Shown one piece after another: positions 25,655 to 33,770 of a stretch of 55,374 bases of DNA. The DNA comes from an uncultured Algibacter sp. (GTDB taxonomy: Bacteria; Bacteroidota; Bacteroidia; Flavobacteriales; Flavobacteriaceae). A program made the translations under genes and the position numbers. Below the pieces are notes generated by a model that had not been told where the DNA came from, ran no database searches, and saw only the letters and a program-made list of their open reading frames with translations. The stretch lies in assembly GCF_947495675.1 (NCBI RefSeq), contig NZ_CANLZX010000025.1, forward strand, positions 1 through 55,374. The letters are read 5' to 3'. The first letter of the stretch is position 1. Every line of letters starts with the position of its first letter.

Positions 25655-25682
25655 ATTAAAGAAACTAATATCTTATAAAATA

Positions 25683-25711
25683 AAAATCCCGCAACTATGT
25701 TGCGGGATTTT
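25683..25711. terminator. Two-way terminator between ndk and csp
   Basis: AAAATCCCGCAAC and GTTGCGGGATTTT arms around a TAT loop, with T-runs on both strands. It serves converging ndk (+) and the first csp gene (-). Confidence 0.88.
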
Positions 25712-25738
25712 TTGTTTTAAAAACGTTTATATGTGGTA

Positions 25739-25930
25739 CTATACTACTTTTACGTTTACGGCGTTTAAGCCTTTTCTACCTTCCTGTAAATCAAATTCAA
25801 CAATATCGCCTTCGCGAATTTCATCGATTAATCCAGAAATGTGAACAAAATGTTCTTTGTTTGAACCTTCTTCAGTTATAAATCCGAATCCTTTAGAATC
25901 GTTGAAGAATTTTACTGTTCCTTTACTCAT
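25739..25930 (-). CDS. Cold-shock protein, copy 1
   Basis: This 63-residue single-domain cold-shock protein binds single-stranded RNA and DNA and melts structure. RNP1 is KGFGFIT (13-19) and RNP2 is HFVHIS. It is last of three tandem minus-strand copies at 25739, 26039 and 26354, each separated by its own terminator. It differs from copy 3 at four residues. Confidence 0.93.
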   Translation of the reverse strand: MSKGTVKFFNDSKGFGFITEEGSNKEHFVHISGLIDEIREGDIVEFDLQEGRKGLNAVNVKVV

Positions 25931-25980
25931 TGTATTAAATTTTAATTATTATAAATAGTATAAAGCAAAGTCTATGCCAC

Positions 25981-26013
25981 AAAAAAAGTCTATCAAAATA
26001 TTGATAGACTTTT
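25981..26013 (-). terminator. Terminator of csp copy 2
   Basis: Arms AAAAGTCTATCAA (25984-25996) and TTGATAGACTTTT (26001-26013), followed on the minus strand by a T-run. It is homologous to the terminator of copy 3. Confidence 0.85.
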
Positions 26014-26038
26014 AGGTTGTAATTGTTAAAGTATATAA

Positions 26039-26230
26039 TTAGATTACTTTTACGTTTACGGCGTTTAATCCTTTTTTACCTTCTTGTAAATCGAATTCTA
26101 CTGCATCACCTTCACGAATTTCATCTACTAATCCAGAAATATGTACGAAATGCTCTTTGTTGTTGTCATCTTCAGTTATGAAACCAAATCCTTTAGAATC
26201 ATTGAAAAATTTTACGGTACCTTTATTCAT
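26039..26230 (-). CDS. Cold-shock protein, copy 2
   Basis: A 63-residue cold-shock domain with KGFGFIT and HFVHIS motifs, middle of three tandem copies. It begins MNKGTVKFF where the others begin MSKG, and has Lys instead of Arg near the C-terminus, so it is the most divergent copy. It has a separate terminator and a long upstream gap, so it is probably transcribed alone and may respond to a different cue. Confidence 0.93.
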   Translation of the reverse strand: MNKGTVKFFNDSKGFGFITEDDNNKEHFVHISGLVDEIREGDAVEFDLQEGKKGLNAVNVKVI

Positions 26231-26294
26231 TATTAAAATATTAAATTAATATTTGGTGAAGGTACAGCCAATAAAGTTATAAAACACTATAAAC

Positions 26295-26325
26295 AAAAAA
26301 AGCCTATCAAAATAAATGATAGGCT
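26295..26325 (-). terminator. Terminator of csp copy 3
   Basis: Arms AGCCTATCA (26301-26309) and TGATAGGCT (26317-26325) with a T-run on the minus strand. Compared with the copy 2 terminator, one T-A pair is replaced by C-G, a compensating change. Confidence 0.8.
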
Positions 26326-26353
26326 CTACTTGTAATTGTTAAATAGTATATCG

Positions 26354-26545
26354 TTAGACTACTTTTACGTTTACGGCGTTTAATCCTTTTCTACCTTCTT
26401 GTAGATCGAATTCTACAACATCACCTTCACGAATTTCATCGATAAGTCCTGAAATGTGTACGAAATGTTCTTTGTTGTTGTCTTCTTCAACTATGAAACC
26501 AAATCCTTTAGAATCGTTGAAAAATTTTACGGTACCTTTACTCAT
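26354..26545 (-). CDS. Cold-shock protein, copy 3
   Basis: A 63-residue cold-shock domain, upstream-most of three tandem copies. RNP1 reads KGFGFIV here, where the other two have KGFGFIT. RNP2 HFVHIS is intact. A TACCTTTG promoter box lies at 26574-26581. Its 3' flank, including the terminator and the following TTGTAATTGTTAAA stretch, is duplicated behind copy 2, which shows that the duplicated unit was about 300 bp. Confidence 0.93.
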   Translation of the reverse strand: MSKGTVKFFNDSKGFGFIVEEDNNKEHFVHISGLIDEIREGDVVEFDLQEGRKGLNAVNVKVV

Positions 26546-26573
26546 TGTATTTGTATTATAATAAATTAAGTCT

Positions 26574-26581
26574 CAAAGGTA
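26574..26581 (-). promoter_or_regulatory. Promoter -7 box of csp copy 3
   Basis: TACCTTTG on the minus strand fits TAnnTTTG, 29 bp before the ATG, giving a short leader of roughly 20 nt. Confidence 0.5.
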
Positions 26582-26643
26582 ATATAAATTATTACACGGC
26601 GTTAGTTTTTATTAAAATATTTTATCTAAATAGTGCTTCATAA

Positions 26644-26940
26644 TTATCTTAAAACCAGTTTTTTAATAATCTCTTTGCCTAGTTCTTCATTAAGCATGTT
26701 AATTATTTTTTCTTTGCCATAGCTTAATTCTTCTCTTAAAACACTAGAACTTAGTTGCACATAAAGTGTTTCGCGTTCTAAATTTACTGCAGTCGTGTAG
26801 TTGTTAACGCCATTGCCCATTAGGTTTGCCCAAGCATCAGCAACATTTACTTTGTTTAAACCCTTTTCAAGTTTATTGGTTTCAACAAATTCTTTTAAAG
26901 CATCACTTATACTAAGGTTTTCGTTGTTGCGTTTTGCCAT
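26644..26940 (-). CDS. DUF721 (DciA-like) protein
   Basis: This 98-residue protein fits DUF721: an N-terminal helix (SISDALKEFVETNKLEKGLNK), the core WANLMGNGVNNYT, and the strand ETLYVQLSSSVLREELSYGKEKII. DUF721 members related to DciA load the replicative helicase in bacteria lacking DnaC or DnaI. Its place after recF on the same strand is common in Bacteroidota. A dispersed repeat sits between it and recF, so the two may be transcribed separately. Confidence 0.82.
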   Translation of the reverse strand: MAKRNNENLSISDALKEFVETNKLEKGLNKVNVADAWANLMGNGVNNYTTAVNLERETLYVQLSSSVLREELSYGKEKIINMLNEELGKEIIKKLVLR

Positions 26941-26996
26941 TGCTTTTTTAAACGTATTATAAAAAGTTATTTATTTTGTAAAAGTATTAAAAATAT

Positions 26997-27084
26997 TTGG
27001 GCGTTACCCTAAGGGTCGGGCTATTCATTACAAGTCCTCGCTCGTGCCTCGCTGTGGGCTTTCTATTGCTATCCCTAACGCGGC
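26997..27084. repeat. Dispersed palindromic repeat, copy 2
   Basis: This is the better-preserved partner of 19028-19112. Complementary ends GCGTTA and TAACGC enclose ACCC-TAA-GGGT, GGGTCGGGCT and a tandem CCTCGC pair. It lies between DUF721 and recF, which are both on the minus strand. Confidence 0.7.
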
Positions 27085-27126
27085 GAGCATTACTGTAATT
27101 ATACTTATTGAACAAAAACAAATGTA

Positions 27127-28206
27127 TTAAAGTCTAAAAATCTCATAAGATTGATGCACCTGTTTCACAGCATTTTCAGTACGTTCAGCATGTGTGTCGC
27201 TAATAAAAAGTTGTCCGAAATTTTCATCATCAACCAATTTTATAATTTGTGCTACACGTTGTTCATCTAATTTATCAAAGATATCATCAAGTAATAAAAT
27301 AGGGTTTACACCACTTTGTGCTTTTATAAAATCAAACTGTGCTAACTTCAAAGCTATTAAAAACGATTTTTGCTGCCCTTGGCTACCAAATTTTTTAATT
27401 GGATGGCCTTCAATATTAAAATGTAAATCATCTTTATGAATTCCAACACTCGTGTATTGCAAAGCTTTGTCTTTATTTACTACTGTTTTTAAAAGTGTGT
27501 TTAAATCATTTTCAAATAAATGACTACTGTAAATAAGATCAACCTGTTCGTTACCATTACTAATAGCTTCATAACGTAATTTAAAAATAGGAATAAATTC
27601 CTTTAAAAAAGCTTCGCGTTTTTCAAAAATTTTTGTGCCATAATCAGTTAGTTGGTTGTTGTAAACTTCTAGCGTGTCTTTATTATAGGTATGGTTTAAT
27701 GCAAAATACTTCAACAAGGCATTACGTTGCGCTAATATTTTGTTATAATTAATTAAATAATTTAAATAACTCTTATCACTTTGCGAAATTACAGAATCTA
27801 TAAATTTTCGTCGGGTTGTACTGCCTTCTATTATTAAATCTCTATCAGCAGGCGATATAATAACTAGAGGTAAAAAACCAATATGCTCACTAAATTTCTC
27901 GTAAGCTTTTCCGTTTCGTTTTATTACCTTTTTTTGTCCACGCTTTAAGCTAATGGCAACTTTCTCGGTTTTTTCATCTTTATCATAGTCACCATTAATC
28001 ACAAAAAAGTCTTCTTCATGCTTAATATTTTGTGTTGCAACAGGATTAAAATAGCTTTTTCCGAAAGATAAATGATAAATAGCATCAAGCACATTCGTTT
28101 TTCCAATACCATTATTTCCAACAATACAATTTATTTTGTTATTGAAAATGAAGGATTTGCTATCGAAATTCTTGTAATTAAGTAATGAAAGCGATTTTAA
28201 AATCAT
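27127..28206 (-). CDS. recF: DNA replication and repair protein RecF
   Basis: RecF is an SMC-like ATPase that helps load RecA at gaps. The 359-residue protein has Walker [10 protein letters not shown] (30-38), the signature segment [15 protein letters not shown] and Walker [13 protein letters not shown]. Length is normal. It is divergent from the TPR gene at 28346. gyrB lies 16 kb away, so the dnaA-recF-gyrB order of other bacteria is not kept. Confidence 0.95.
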   Translation of the reverse strand: MILKSLSLLNYKNFDSKSFIFNNKINCIVGNNGIGKTNVLDAIYHLSFGKSYFNPVATQNIKHEEDFFVINGDYDKDEKTEKVAISLKRGQKKVIKRNGKAYEKFSEHIGFLPLVIISPADRDLIIEGSTTRRKFIDSVISQSDKSYLNYLINYNKILAQRNALLKYFALNHTYNKDTLEVYNNQLTDYGTKIFEKREAFLKEFIPIFKLRYEAISNGNEQVDLIYSSHLFENDLNTLLKTVVNKDKALQYTSVGIHKDDLHFNIEGHPIKKFGSQGQQKSFLIALKLAQFDFIKAQSGVNPILLLDDIFDKLDEQRVAQIIKLVDDENFGQLFISDTHAERTENAVKQVHQSYEIFRL

Positions 28207-28310
28207 ACAAAATGTAACTTTAAGAGCGTTTTGAGGTTAAACTCCTAAAAAGAAGTGCAAATTATTGAAAAATATCAAATAAATAGGCTTTTAATTCTAT
28301 AGAAAAATTA

Positions 28311-28318
28311 TATTTTTG
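28311..28318 (+). promoter_or_regulatory. Promoter of the TPR gene
   Basis: TATTTTTG fits TAnnTTTG. Its last three bases are the earliest possible in-frame TTG start, which the promoter rules out in favour of the ATG at 28346. Confidence 0.6.
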
Positions 28319-28345
28319 CGCGACAATAATTTTAGAAAGCATATA

Positions 28346-29116
28346 ATGGCAACTTACAAGAAAAGAGGATATAAACCAAAAACAGTAGTAGAGAAGCAAC
28401 AAAACATTGAAGAAGGTTCTACAACGGCAGAGGTTTTTAATACACTTGATGAAACAGCTTCTAAAACAGAAGACTTTGTAGCAAAAAATCAAAAATATAT
28501 TTTTATAATAATTGGTCTTGTTGCACTAGTAGTTTTAGGGTCTTTAGCGTATAAAGAATATATTGCTAAACCAAAACAACAAGCAGCTATGAACGATATG
28601 TTTCAAGCTCAAAAATATTTTGATCAAGCAGTTACAGGAGCAGCTAAAGATTCTTTATATAATCTGGCGTTAAACGGAGGAGAAGGTAAATTTGGTATGC
28701 TAGATATTATTGAAGAGTATAGCGGTACACCTTCTGCAAATTTAGCAAGTTACTATGCTGGTACAGCATATTTAAGATTAAAAGATTACAAAAATGCTGT
28801 AGATCATTTAAGTAATTTTAAAAGTAATGATGAAATTTTAGCACCATTAGCCAAAGGTAATATTGGTGATGCATTTGTTCAGTTAAATCAACCAGAAGAT
28901 GCATTAGGATACTATGAGCAAGCTGCTGAAATGCGCGATAATGAATTTACAACTCCTATGTACTTATTTAAAGCAGGAACTATTGCTCTAGATTTAGGAA
29001 AAGCAGATAAAGCATTAGCATTTTTTGAAAGAATAAAAAATGACTATGCAAATTCTACTGAAGCATCAAAAGTAGATGTGTTTATAGGAAAAGCACAAGT
29101 ATTGGCAAATAAATAA
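28346..29116 (+). CDS. Membrane-anchored TPR protein (YfgM-like)
   Basis: With the ATG at 28346 the protein has 256 residues: a short basic cytosolic N-terminus (MATYKKRGYKPKTV), one transmembrane helix (about residues 46-68) and TPR-like helical repeats outside (SYYAGTAYLRLKDYKNAVDHL, DALGYYEQAAEM, KADKALAFFERI). This matches the YfgM-type layout associated with the translocon, but the role is inferred. It is 15 bp upstream of ribH and likely co-transcribed. Confidence 0.85.
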   Translation: MATYKKRGYKPKTVVEKQQNIEEGSTTAEVFNTLDETASKTEDFVAKNQKYIFIIIGLVALVVLGSLAYKEYIAKPKQQAAMNDMFQAQKYFDQAVTGAAKDSLYNLALNGGEGKFGMLDIIEEYSGTPSANLASYYAGTAYLRLKDYKNAVDHLSNFKSNDEILAPLAKGNIGDAFVQLNQPEDALGYYEQAAEMRDNEFTTPMYLFKAGTIALDLGKADKALAFFERIKNDYANSTEASKVDVFIGKAQVLANK

Positions 29117-29131
29117 TAGCTAACTCTAAAT

Positions 29132-29617
29132 ATGGCTACTGAAAATAAAAATTTATCAGAGTACGATCAAACAACAATCCCAAACGCGAGTAATTATCGG
29201 TTTGGGATTGTTGTTTCAGAATGGAATGATACAATAACAGAAGGTTTATATAAAGGTGCCTATGATGCATTAATTGAAAATGGTGTGTTGCCTACTAATA
29301 TTGTACGTTGGGATGTACCAGGAAGTTTTGAGTTAATTTACGGTTGTAAAAAAATGCAAGAACAAATGGTAAATGCTGTTATTGCTATTGGTAGTGTTAT
29401 ACAGGGTGAAACCAAGCATTTCGATTTTGTTTGCGAAGGCGTTACACAAGGAATAAAAGACTTAAATGTGATGCGAGAAACACCTGTGATTTTCTGTGTA
29501 CTTACAGATAATAATATGCAGCAAGCAATTGATCGTTCTGGTGGCAAACACGGTAATAAAGGAACAGAAGCTGCAATAGCTGCTATTAAAATGGCAGAAT
29601 TACGTAATAATAGCTAG
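29132..29617 (+). CDS. ribH: 6,7-dimethyl-8-ribityllumazine synthase
   Basis: RibH makes the lumazine precursor of riboflavin. The 161-residue protein has the family motifs VSEWNDTITEGLYKGA, VPGSFELIYGCKK, IGSVIQGETKHFDFV with catalytic His96, and DRSGGKHGNKG. A perfect 17 bp inverted repeat lies within codons 13-29. Start ATG at 29132, 15 bp after the TPR gene. Confidence 0.96.
   Translation: MATENKNLSEYDQTTIPNASNYRFGIVVSEWNDTITEGLYKGAYDALIENGVLPTNIVRWDVPGSFELIYGCKKMQEQMVNAVIAIGSVIQGETKHFDFVCEGVTQGIKDLNVMRETPVIFCVLTDNNMQQAIDRSGGKHGNKGTEAAIAAIKMAELRNNS
29169..29216 (+). repeat. Perfect 17 bp inverted repeat inside ribH
   Basis: Positions 29169-29185 and 29200-29216 are exact reverse complements (cores ACAACAATCCC and GGGATTGTTGT) with a 14-base loop. 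It lies in the coding sequence of codons 13-29 and would form a very stable mRNA hairpin just after the start codon. It lacks a strong T-run. Confidence 0.8.
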
Positions 29618-29715
29618 ATATTTATTTCTTATAGTTTCTGGTTTTTTACCTCTTACTAGTTTGTTTTCTTAACAATTTTTGGCAGTTTAAACCGTTGTTT
29701 TTGTCTACTTTTAAG

Positions 29716-29723
29716 TATTTTTG
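29716..29723 (+). promoter_or_regulatory. Promoter of the small membrane protein pair
   Basis: TATTTTTG fits TAnnTTTG, 22 bp upstream of the TTG start at 29746. It supports that start. Confidence 0.5.
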
Positions 29724-29745
29724 AAAAGTCGAGAAAAACTAGATT

Positions 29746-29979
29746 TTGTTTAAACAACGTAAACATAGAACTTTTAATTATCAACCAAGGTTTTCAAAAG
29801 AAGATCAAACAGACCCTAGTTTAAAAAACAATTCTAATACCAAAGATTTTGTTTCAAAATGGAGACAAAGTAATGGCACAAAAGTGAAAACAAAAGGTGC
29901 TATGTCTATGAAAGTGTTAATCTTTATTTTGGTATTATTATTGATTTGTATGTATGTATTAGAAAAAAAGTACATGTAA
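29746..29979 (+). CDS. Small basic membrane protein, TTG start
   Basis: I do not recognise a function. The 77-residue protein has a basic N-terminus (KQRKHRTFNYQPRF) and one C-terminal transmembrane helix (about 55-72). It is clearly related to the next gene: both share a Lys-Arg-Lys, Phe-x-Tyr, Pro-Arg pattern and a tail anchor. An in-frame TAG lies two codons before the TTG, and no ATG keeps the conserved N-terminus, so TTG is the likely start. A tail-anchored orientation with the basic part in the cytosol is expected. Confidence 0.6.
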   Translation: MFKQRKHRTFNYQPRFSKEDQTDPSLKNNSNTKDFVSKWRQSNGTKVKTKGAMSMKVLIFILVLLLICMYVLEKKYM

Positions 29980-30002
29980 TATCAAATTAAAACTTAGAAA
30001 TC

Positions 30003-30290
30003 ATGGGAATTTTAAAAACGCGAAAAAACAAAAAGTTTAGTTATACACCTCGTTATTTTGATGATAAAGGACAAGGGAATCCCTTTGAAATTAAACATAA
30101 GTTTGATGAATACAGAAAAACAGTAGGCCCCAATAAAGGCTTAAAAGGGAAATTTAACGATGCTTTAGATGATTATAAAAACAATCCGGACGATAACGTA
30201 AATAGGCGTGTTTTAATAATTATTGGTGTTCTTGTTTTAATATTTTTATTTATTATCGATTTCGATTTATCTATATTTTTACCTAAATAA
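30003..30290 (+). CDS. Small basic tail-anchored membrane protein
   Basis: A 95-residue protein with a basic N-terminus (KTRKNKKFSYTPRYF) and one C-terminal transmembrane helix (about 72-92). Relatives in Flavobacteriaceae are sometimes labelled riboflavin synthase subunit beta, as I recall, apparently because they follow ribH; nothing in the sequence supports an enzyme. It is related to the 77-residue protein just upstream and is followed after 3 bp by mutL. Confidence 0.7.
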   Translation: MGILKTRKNKKFSYTPRYFDDKGQGNPFEIKHKFDEYRKTVGPNKGLKGKFNDALDDYKNNPDDNVNRRVLIIIGVLVLIFLFIIDFDLSIFLPK

Positions 30291-30293
30291 TAT

Positions 30294-32144
30294 ATGGCAG
30301 ATATTATACAACTTTTACCCGACCATGTAGCAAATCAAATTGCCGCTGGAGAAGTTGTACAACGCCCAGCTTCTGTAGTTAAAGAACTTCTTGAAAATGC
30401 TATTGATGCTGGTGCAGACACAATAAAACTTATAATAAAAGATGCAGGAAAAACCCTTGTTCAAGTTATAGACAATGGTAAGGGTATGAGTAATACCGAT
30501 GCACGATTAAGTTTTGAGCGACATGCCACATCCAAAATAAGAAGCGCCGAAGATTTATTCCAATTACATACCAAAGGATTTAGGGGTGAAGCTTTAGCAA
30601 GTATAGCGGCTATTGCACATGTGGAGTTAAAAACAAAACAAGAAACTGACGATGTTGGTAATTGTTTAATTATTGAAGGTAGCAATGTTGTATCTCAAGA
30701 TATAGTGGTAACACCAACAGGGACTTCAGTTTCTGTTAAAAATCTCTTTTTTAATATTCCTGCAAGACGAAATTTTTTAAAATCTGATAGTGTAGAATTG
30801 AGGCATGTTATAGATGAGTTTCATCGTGTAGCATTGGCTCATCCTAATATTAGTTTTGCTTTATATAACAATGGAAGCGAAAGCTTTAATTTACCAATTA
30901 GTAACTATCGCCAACGTATTGTTAACATCTTTGGTAGTAAAACTAATGAGAAATTAGTGCCTGTTGAAGAAGACACCGAAGTACTTAAAATTTCAGGATT
31001 TGTTGGTAAACCAGAGTTCGCTAAAAAAACAAGAGGTGAACAGTACTTTTTTGTAAACGACCGTTTTATTAAAAGTGCATATTTAAATCATGCCATTGCA
31101 TCTGCTTTTGATGGTTTATTAAAAACGGGAACACATGCAAGTTATTTTCTTAATTTAAAGGTAGATCCACAAACTATTGATATAAATATTCATCCGACTA
31201 AAACAGAAATTAAGTTTGATGATGAGCATACGCTTTATGCCATATTACGTTCTGCTGTAAAACATAGTTTGGGGCAGTTTAATATCGCTCCTGTACTTGA
31301 TTTTGATCGGGATCCAAATTTAGATACACCCTATAGCTACAAAAGAAGTGATACTGATACTCCTAAAGTTGAGGTGGATAGAAGTTTTAATCCATTTCAA
31401 GACGAGGTAAATTCTAAAGCTAGAGCAATAGCTTATAAAAAAGAACCATCCCCAAGTTGGGAGGGTTTATATGTTGGTTTAGAATCTAAAGGGAATGAAT
31501 CCAAACCAAATTTTACCGAAGTTAGGTTTGAGAGTGAAGAGCAAACAGCTTCAATATTTGAAGAAGATAACCAAGTAGAAAAATCGCAAACAACCTATCA
31601 GTTACACAACAAATATATTGTAAGTACCATAAAATCCGGCATGCTCGTTATTGATCAACATCGTGCACATCAACGGGTTTTATATGAAGATTTTTTACAA
31701 AACTTAACCATAAAAGAAGCTGCGAGCCAACAATTATTATTTCCGTTACAATTACATTTTTCGCCACAAGACATAGAAATAATAAAACAGTTAAAAGTTG
31801 ATTTAGAACATACAGGTTTTGCATTTTCTAGCGTTAAAGAAGAGTTTGTTGATATTACAGGCGTTCCGGTTGGGGTTCCTGAAAGCGAAGTATCAATAAT
31901 TCTTGAACAACTTATAAGTGATGTTGAAAACGAAGTGCCAGATAGTCATTTTAGTGCTTCTGATTTGTTGGCAAAATCGATGGCTAAAAGTTTAGCTATA
32001 AAAACAGGGCAGACTTTACAGAAAGATGAACAGGAACATTTAGTAAATAAGCTATTTGCTTGTAAAGAACCAAATGTATCTCCTACTAATAGAGCAACAT
32101 TTATAACAATGAGTGTTGATGAATTAGATAAAAAATTTATTTAA
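30294..32144 (+). CDS. mutL: DNA mismatch repair protein MutL
   Basis: MutL links mismatch recognition by MutS to strand removal. The 616-residue protein has a complete GHKL ATPase (ELLENAIDAGAD, DNGKGM, GFRGEALASI) and C-terminal dimerisation domain. The endonuclease motif DQHA(X)2E(X)4E reads DQHRAHQRVLYE (454-465), so Ala and the first Glu are replaced. The CPHGR-type motif near the end reads NVSPTNR (594-600), without Cys and His. The metal site may therefore be altered or lost. Start ATG at 30294, three bases after the small membrane gene. Confidence 0.95.
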   Translation: MADIIQLLPDHVANQIAAGEVVQRPASVVKELLENAIDAGADTIKLIIKDAGKTLVQVIDNGKGMSNTDARLSFERHATSKIRSAEDLFQLHTKGFRGEALASIAAIAHVELKTKQETDDVGNCLIIEGSNVVSQDIVVTPTGTSVSVKNLFFNIPARRNFLKSDSVELRHVIDEFHRVALAHPNISFALYNNGSESFNLPISNYRQRIVNIFGSKTNEKLVPVEEDTEVLKISGFVGKPEFAKKTRGEQYFFVNDRFIKSAYLNHAIASAFDGLLKTGTHASYFLNLKVDPQTIDINIHPTKTEIKFDDEHTLYAILRSAVKHSLGQFNIAPVLDFDRDPNLDTPYSYKRSDTDTPKVEVDRSFNPFQDEVNSKARAIAYKKEPSPSWEGLYVGLESKGNESKPNFTEVRFESEEQTASIFEEDNQVEKSQTTYQLHNKYIVSTIKSGMLVIDQHRAHQRVLYEDFLQNLTIKEAASQQLLFPLQLHFSPQDIEIIKQLKVDLEHTGFAFSSVKEEFVDITGVPVGVPESEVSIILEQLISDVENEVPDSHFSASDLLAKSMAKSLAIKTGQTLQKDEQEHLVNKLFACKEPNVSPTNRATFITMSVDELDKKFI

Positions 32145-32147
32145 AAT

Positions 32148-32897
32148 ATGATGCGAATTTCAGAAACCGTTAAACATTTAATAATCATTAATGTGATTAT
32201 GTTTATTGGTACGTTAGCAATTGGAAACGGTAATTTATTTTACGAGTGGTTTGCAATGTATTTTCCGCAAAATGATGCTTTTAAGCCTTGGCAAATAATT
32301 ACTCATATGTTTATGCATGGTGGTGCTATGCATATTTTCTTTAATATGTTTGCTCTTTGGATGTTTGGTTCTTCAGTAGAACAAGTTTTAGGTTCAAAGC
32401 GTTTTCTGTTTTTATATATTTCAGCTGGATTAGGTGCCGTTTTACTTCAGGTTGGCTTCTATTATTTTCAATACCTGCCTAATTATAATGCCTTATTAGA
32501 ATCTGGTTTAACCTCTGAAAGTATAAAACAAATGCTCTCTACTAACGAAGTTATAGCAGGAGTTTCACAGACACAGGTTTCTATGTTAAAAAATATTTAT
32601 TCTGCTTATAATGCAAGTATGGTTGGTGCATCGGGTTGTATAATGGGAGTTATGGCTGCTTTTGGTATGATGAATCCTAATGCAGAATTAATGATGATAT
32701 TTTTACCAATCCCGATAAAGGCAAAATATTTTATTCCTGGTATTATAATTTTAGACTTAATTTCTGGTATAACAGGACAGTCTTTCTTTAGCCCAAGTAA
32801 CACAGCATATATGGCTCACGTAGGTGGTGCTGTTACTGGTTTTATAATTATGTGGTATTGGAAAAAAAATCAATTTAACAGTAACCGTTGGTATTAA
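32148..32897 (+). CDS. Rhomboid-family intramembrane serine protease 1
   Basis: The 249-residue protein has about six membrane segments, the rhomboid motif HGGAMHIFFNM in TM2, catalytic Ser162 in MVGASGCIMG, and catalytic His224 in AYMAHVGGAVTGF. Both catalytic residues are present, so it should be active. A loop of about 45 residues (115-158) enlarges the region before the serine. It begins 3 bp after mutL and its stop overlaps the start of a second rhomboid gene. Confidence 0.93.
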   Translation: MMRISETVKHLIIINVIMFIGTLAIGNGNLFYEWFAMYFPQNDAFKPWQIITHMFMHGGAMHIFFNMFALWMFGSSVEQVLGSKRFLFLYISAGLGAVLLQVGFYYFQYLPNYNALLESGLTSESIKQMLSTNEVIAGVSQTQVSMLKNIYSAYNASMVGASGCIMGVMAAFGMMNPNAELMMIFLPIPIKAKYFIPGIIILDLISGITGQSFFSPSNTAYMAHVGGAVTGFIIMWYWKKNQFNSNRWY

Positions 32898-33766
32898 TGA
32901 CAACACTAACACAAGACATAAAAAAGAAGCTTTCTAATCTTAATGTATTAGAAAAAATAGTAGCTATTAATGTTGTTATTTTTTTGTTAGCATTGATTTT
33001 AAGAATGAATTTTGGTTGGTTTGAATTACCAAGCAGTTTTATGAAATTTATTGGTAAGCCTTGGTCAATTATTAGTTATGCTTTTTTGCATTATGATTTT
33101 TTGCATTTATTATTTAATATGCTTTGGTTGTACTTTTTAGGACGTATGTTTTTAAATTTATTTAGTCCTAAAATGGCATTAAATATTTATTTTCTCGGTG
33201 CCATTTCTGGAGGTTTATTGTTTATGCTTTGCTATACATTACTTCCAAATGTTTTTGGAGGAAATACGCGGTTGTTAGGTGCCTCTGCAGCGGTAAGGGC
33301 ACTTTTAATTTTTCTTTGTGCTTACATGCCTAATCAAGAAATAAGGTTTTTTACTTTTAATTTAAAATTATGGTATGTTGGTGCTGGTATTGTTGCTCTA
33401 GATGTTATTGGTGTGTTTTCTGGAATTAGTAATCCAGAAATTGGAAATGCAGGAGGGAATTTAGCGCATTTAGGTGGCGCTTTATTAGGTTACTACTATG
33501 CCAAACAATTAGTTAAAGGACAAGATATTGGTAAAGGTTTTGAAAAACTAATGGATAGTGTTACTAGTTTATTTAAGGCTTCAAAAAAAGGACCATTAAA
33601 AACAGTACATAAAAACAAAAGTAAAGTTGGTGGCTATACTAAAGCAGATTTTAGTGCTTTTAATAATCAAAAGAAAATTGATGTTATCTTAGATAAGATT
33701 AGTAAAAGTGGTTATGATAGTTTAACTTCAGAAGAGAAAGAATTCTTATTTAGAGCAGGGAAGTAG
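32897..33766 (+). CDS. Rhomboid-family intramembrane serine protease 2
   Basis: The start is the ATG at 32897, which overlaps the previous stop (TAATG) and gives 289 residues. An upstream TTG at 32888 is unlikely. The rhomboid core has the LHLLFNMLWLY motif, Ser130 in LLGASAAVRA and His191 in NLAHLGGALLGYY. An additional 75-residue basic cytosolic tail (KASKKGPLKTVHKNKSKVGG) and a short helical segment (ILDKISKSGYDSLTSEEKEF) follow. Two consecutive rhomboids may have different substrates. Confidence 0.92.
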   Translation: MTTLTQDIKKKLSNLNVLEKIVAINVVIFLLALILRMNFGWFELPSSFMKFIGKPWSIISYAFLHYDFLHLLFNMLWLYFLGRMFLNLFSPKMALNIYFLGAISGGLLFMLCYTLLPNVFGGNTRLLGASAAVRALLIFLCAYMPNQEIRFFTFNLKLWYVGAGIVALDVIGVFSGISNPEIGNAGGNLAHLGGALLGYYYAKQLVKGQDIGKGFEKLMDSVTSLFKASKKGPLKTVHKNKSKVGGYTKADFSAFNNQKKIDVILDKISKSGYDSLTSEEKEFLFRAGK

Positions 33767-33770
33767 ATAC

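Noticed and set aside
28208..28216. TACATTTTG as promoter for recF
   Set aside because: The spacing inside the box is wrong by one base and it lies only 1-2 bases before the ATG.
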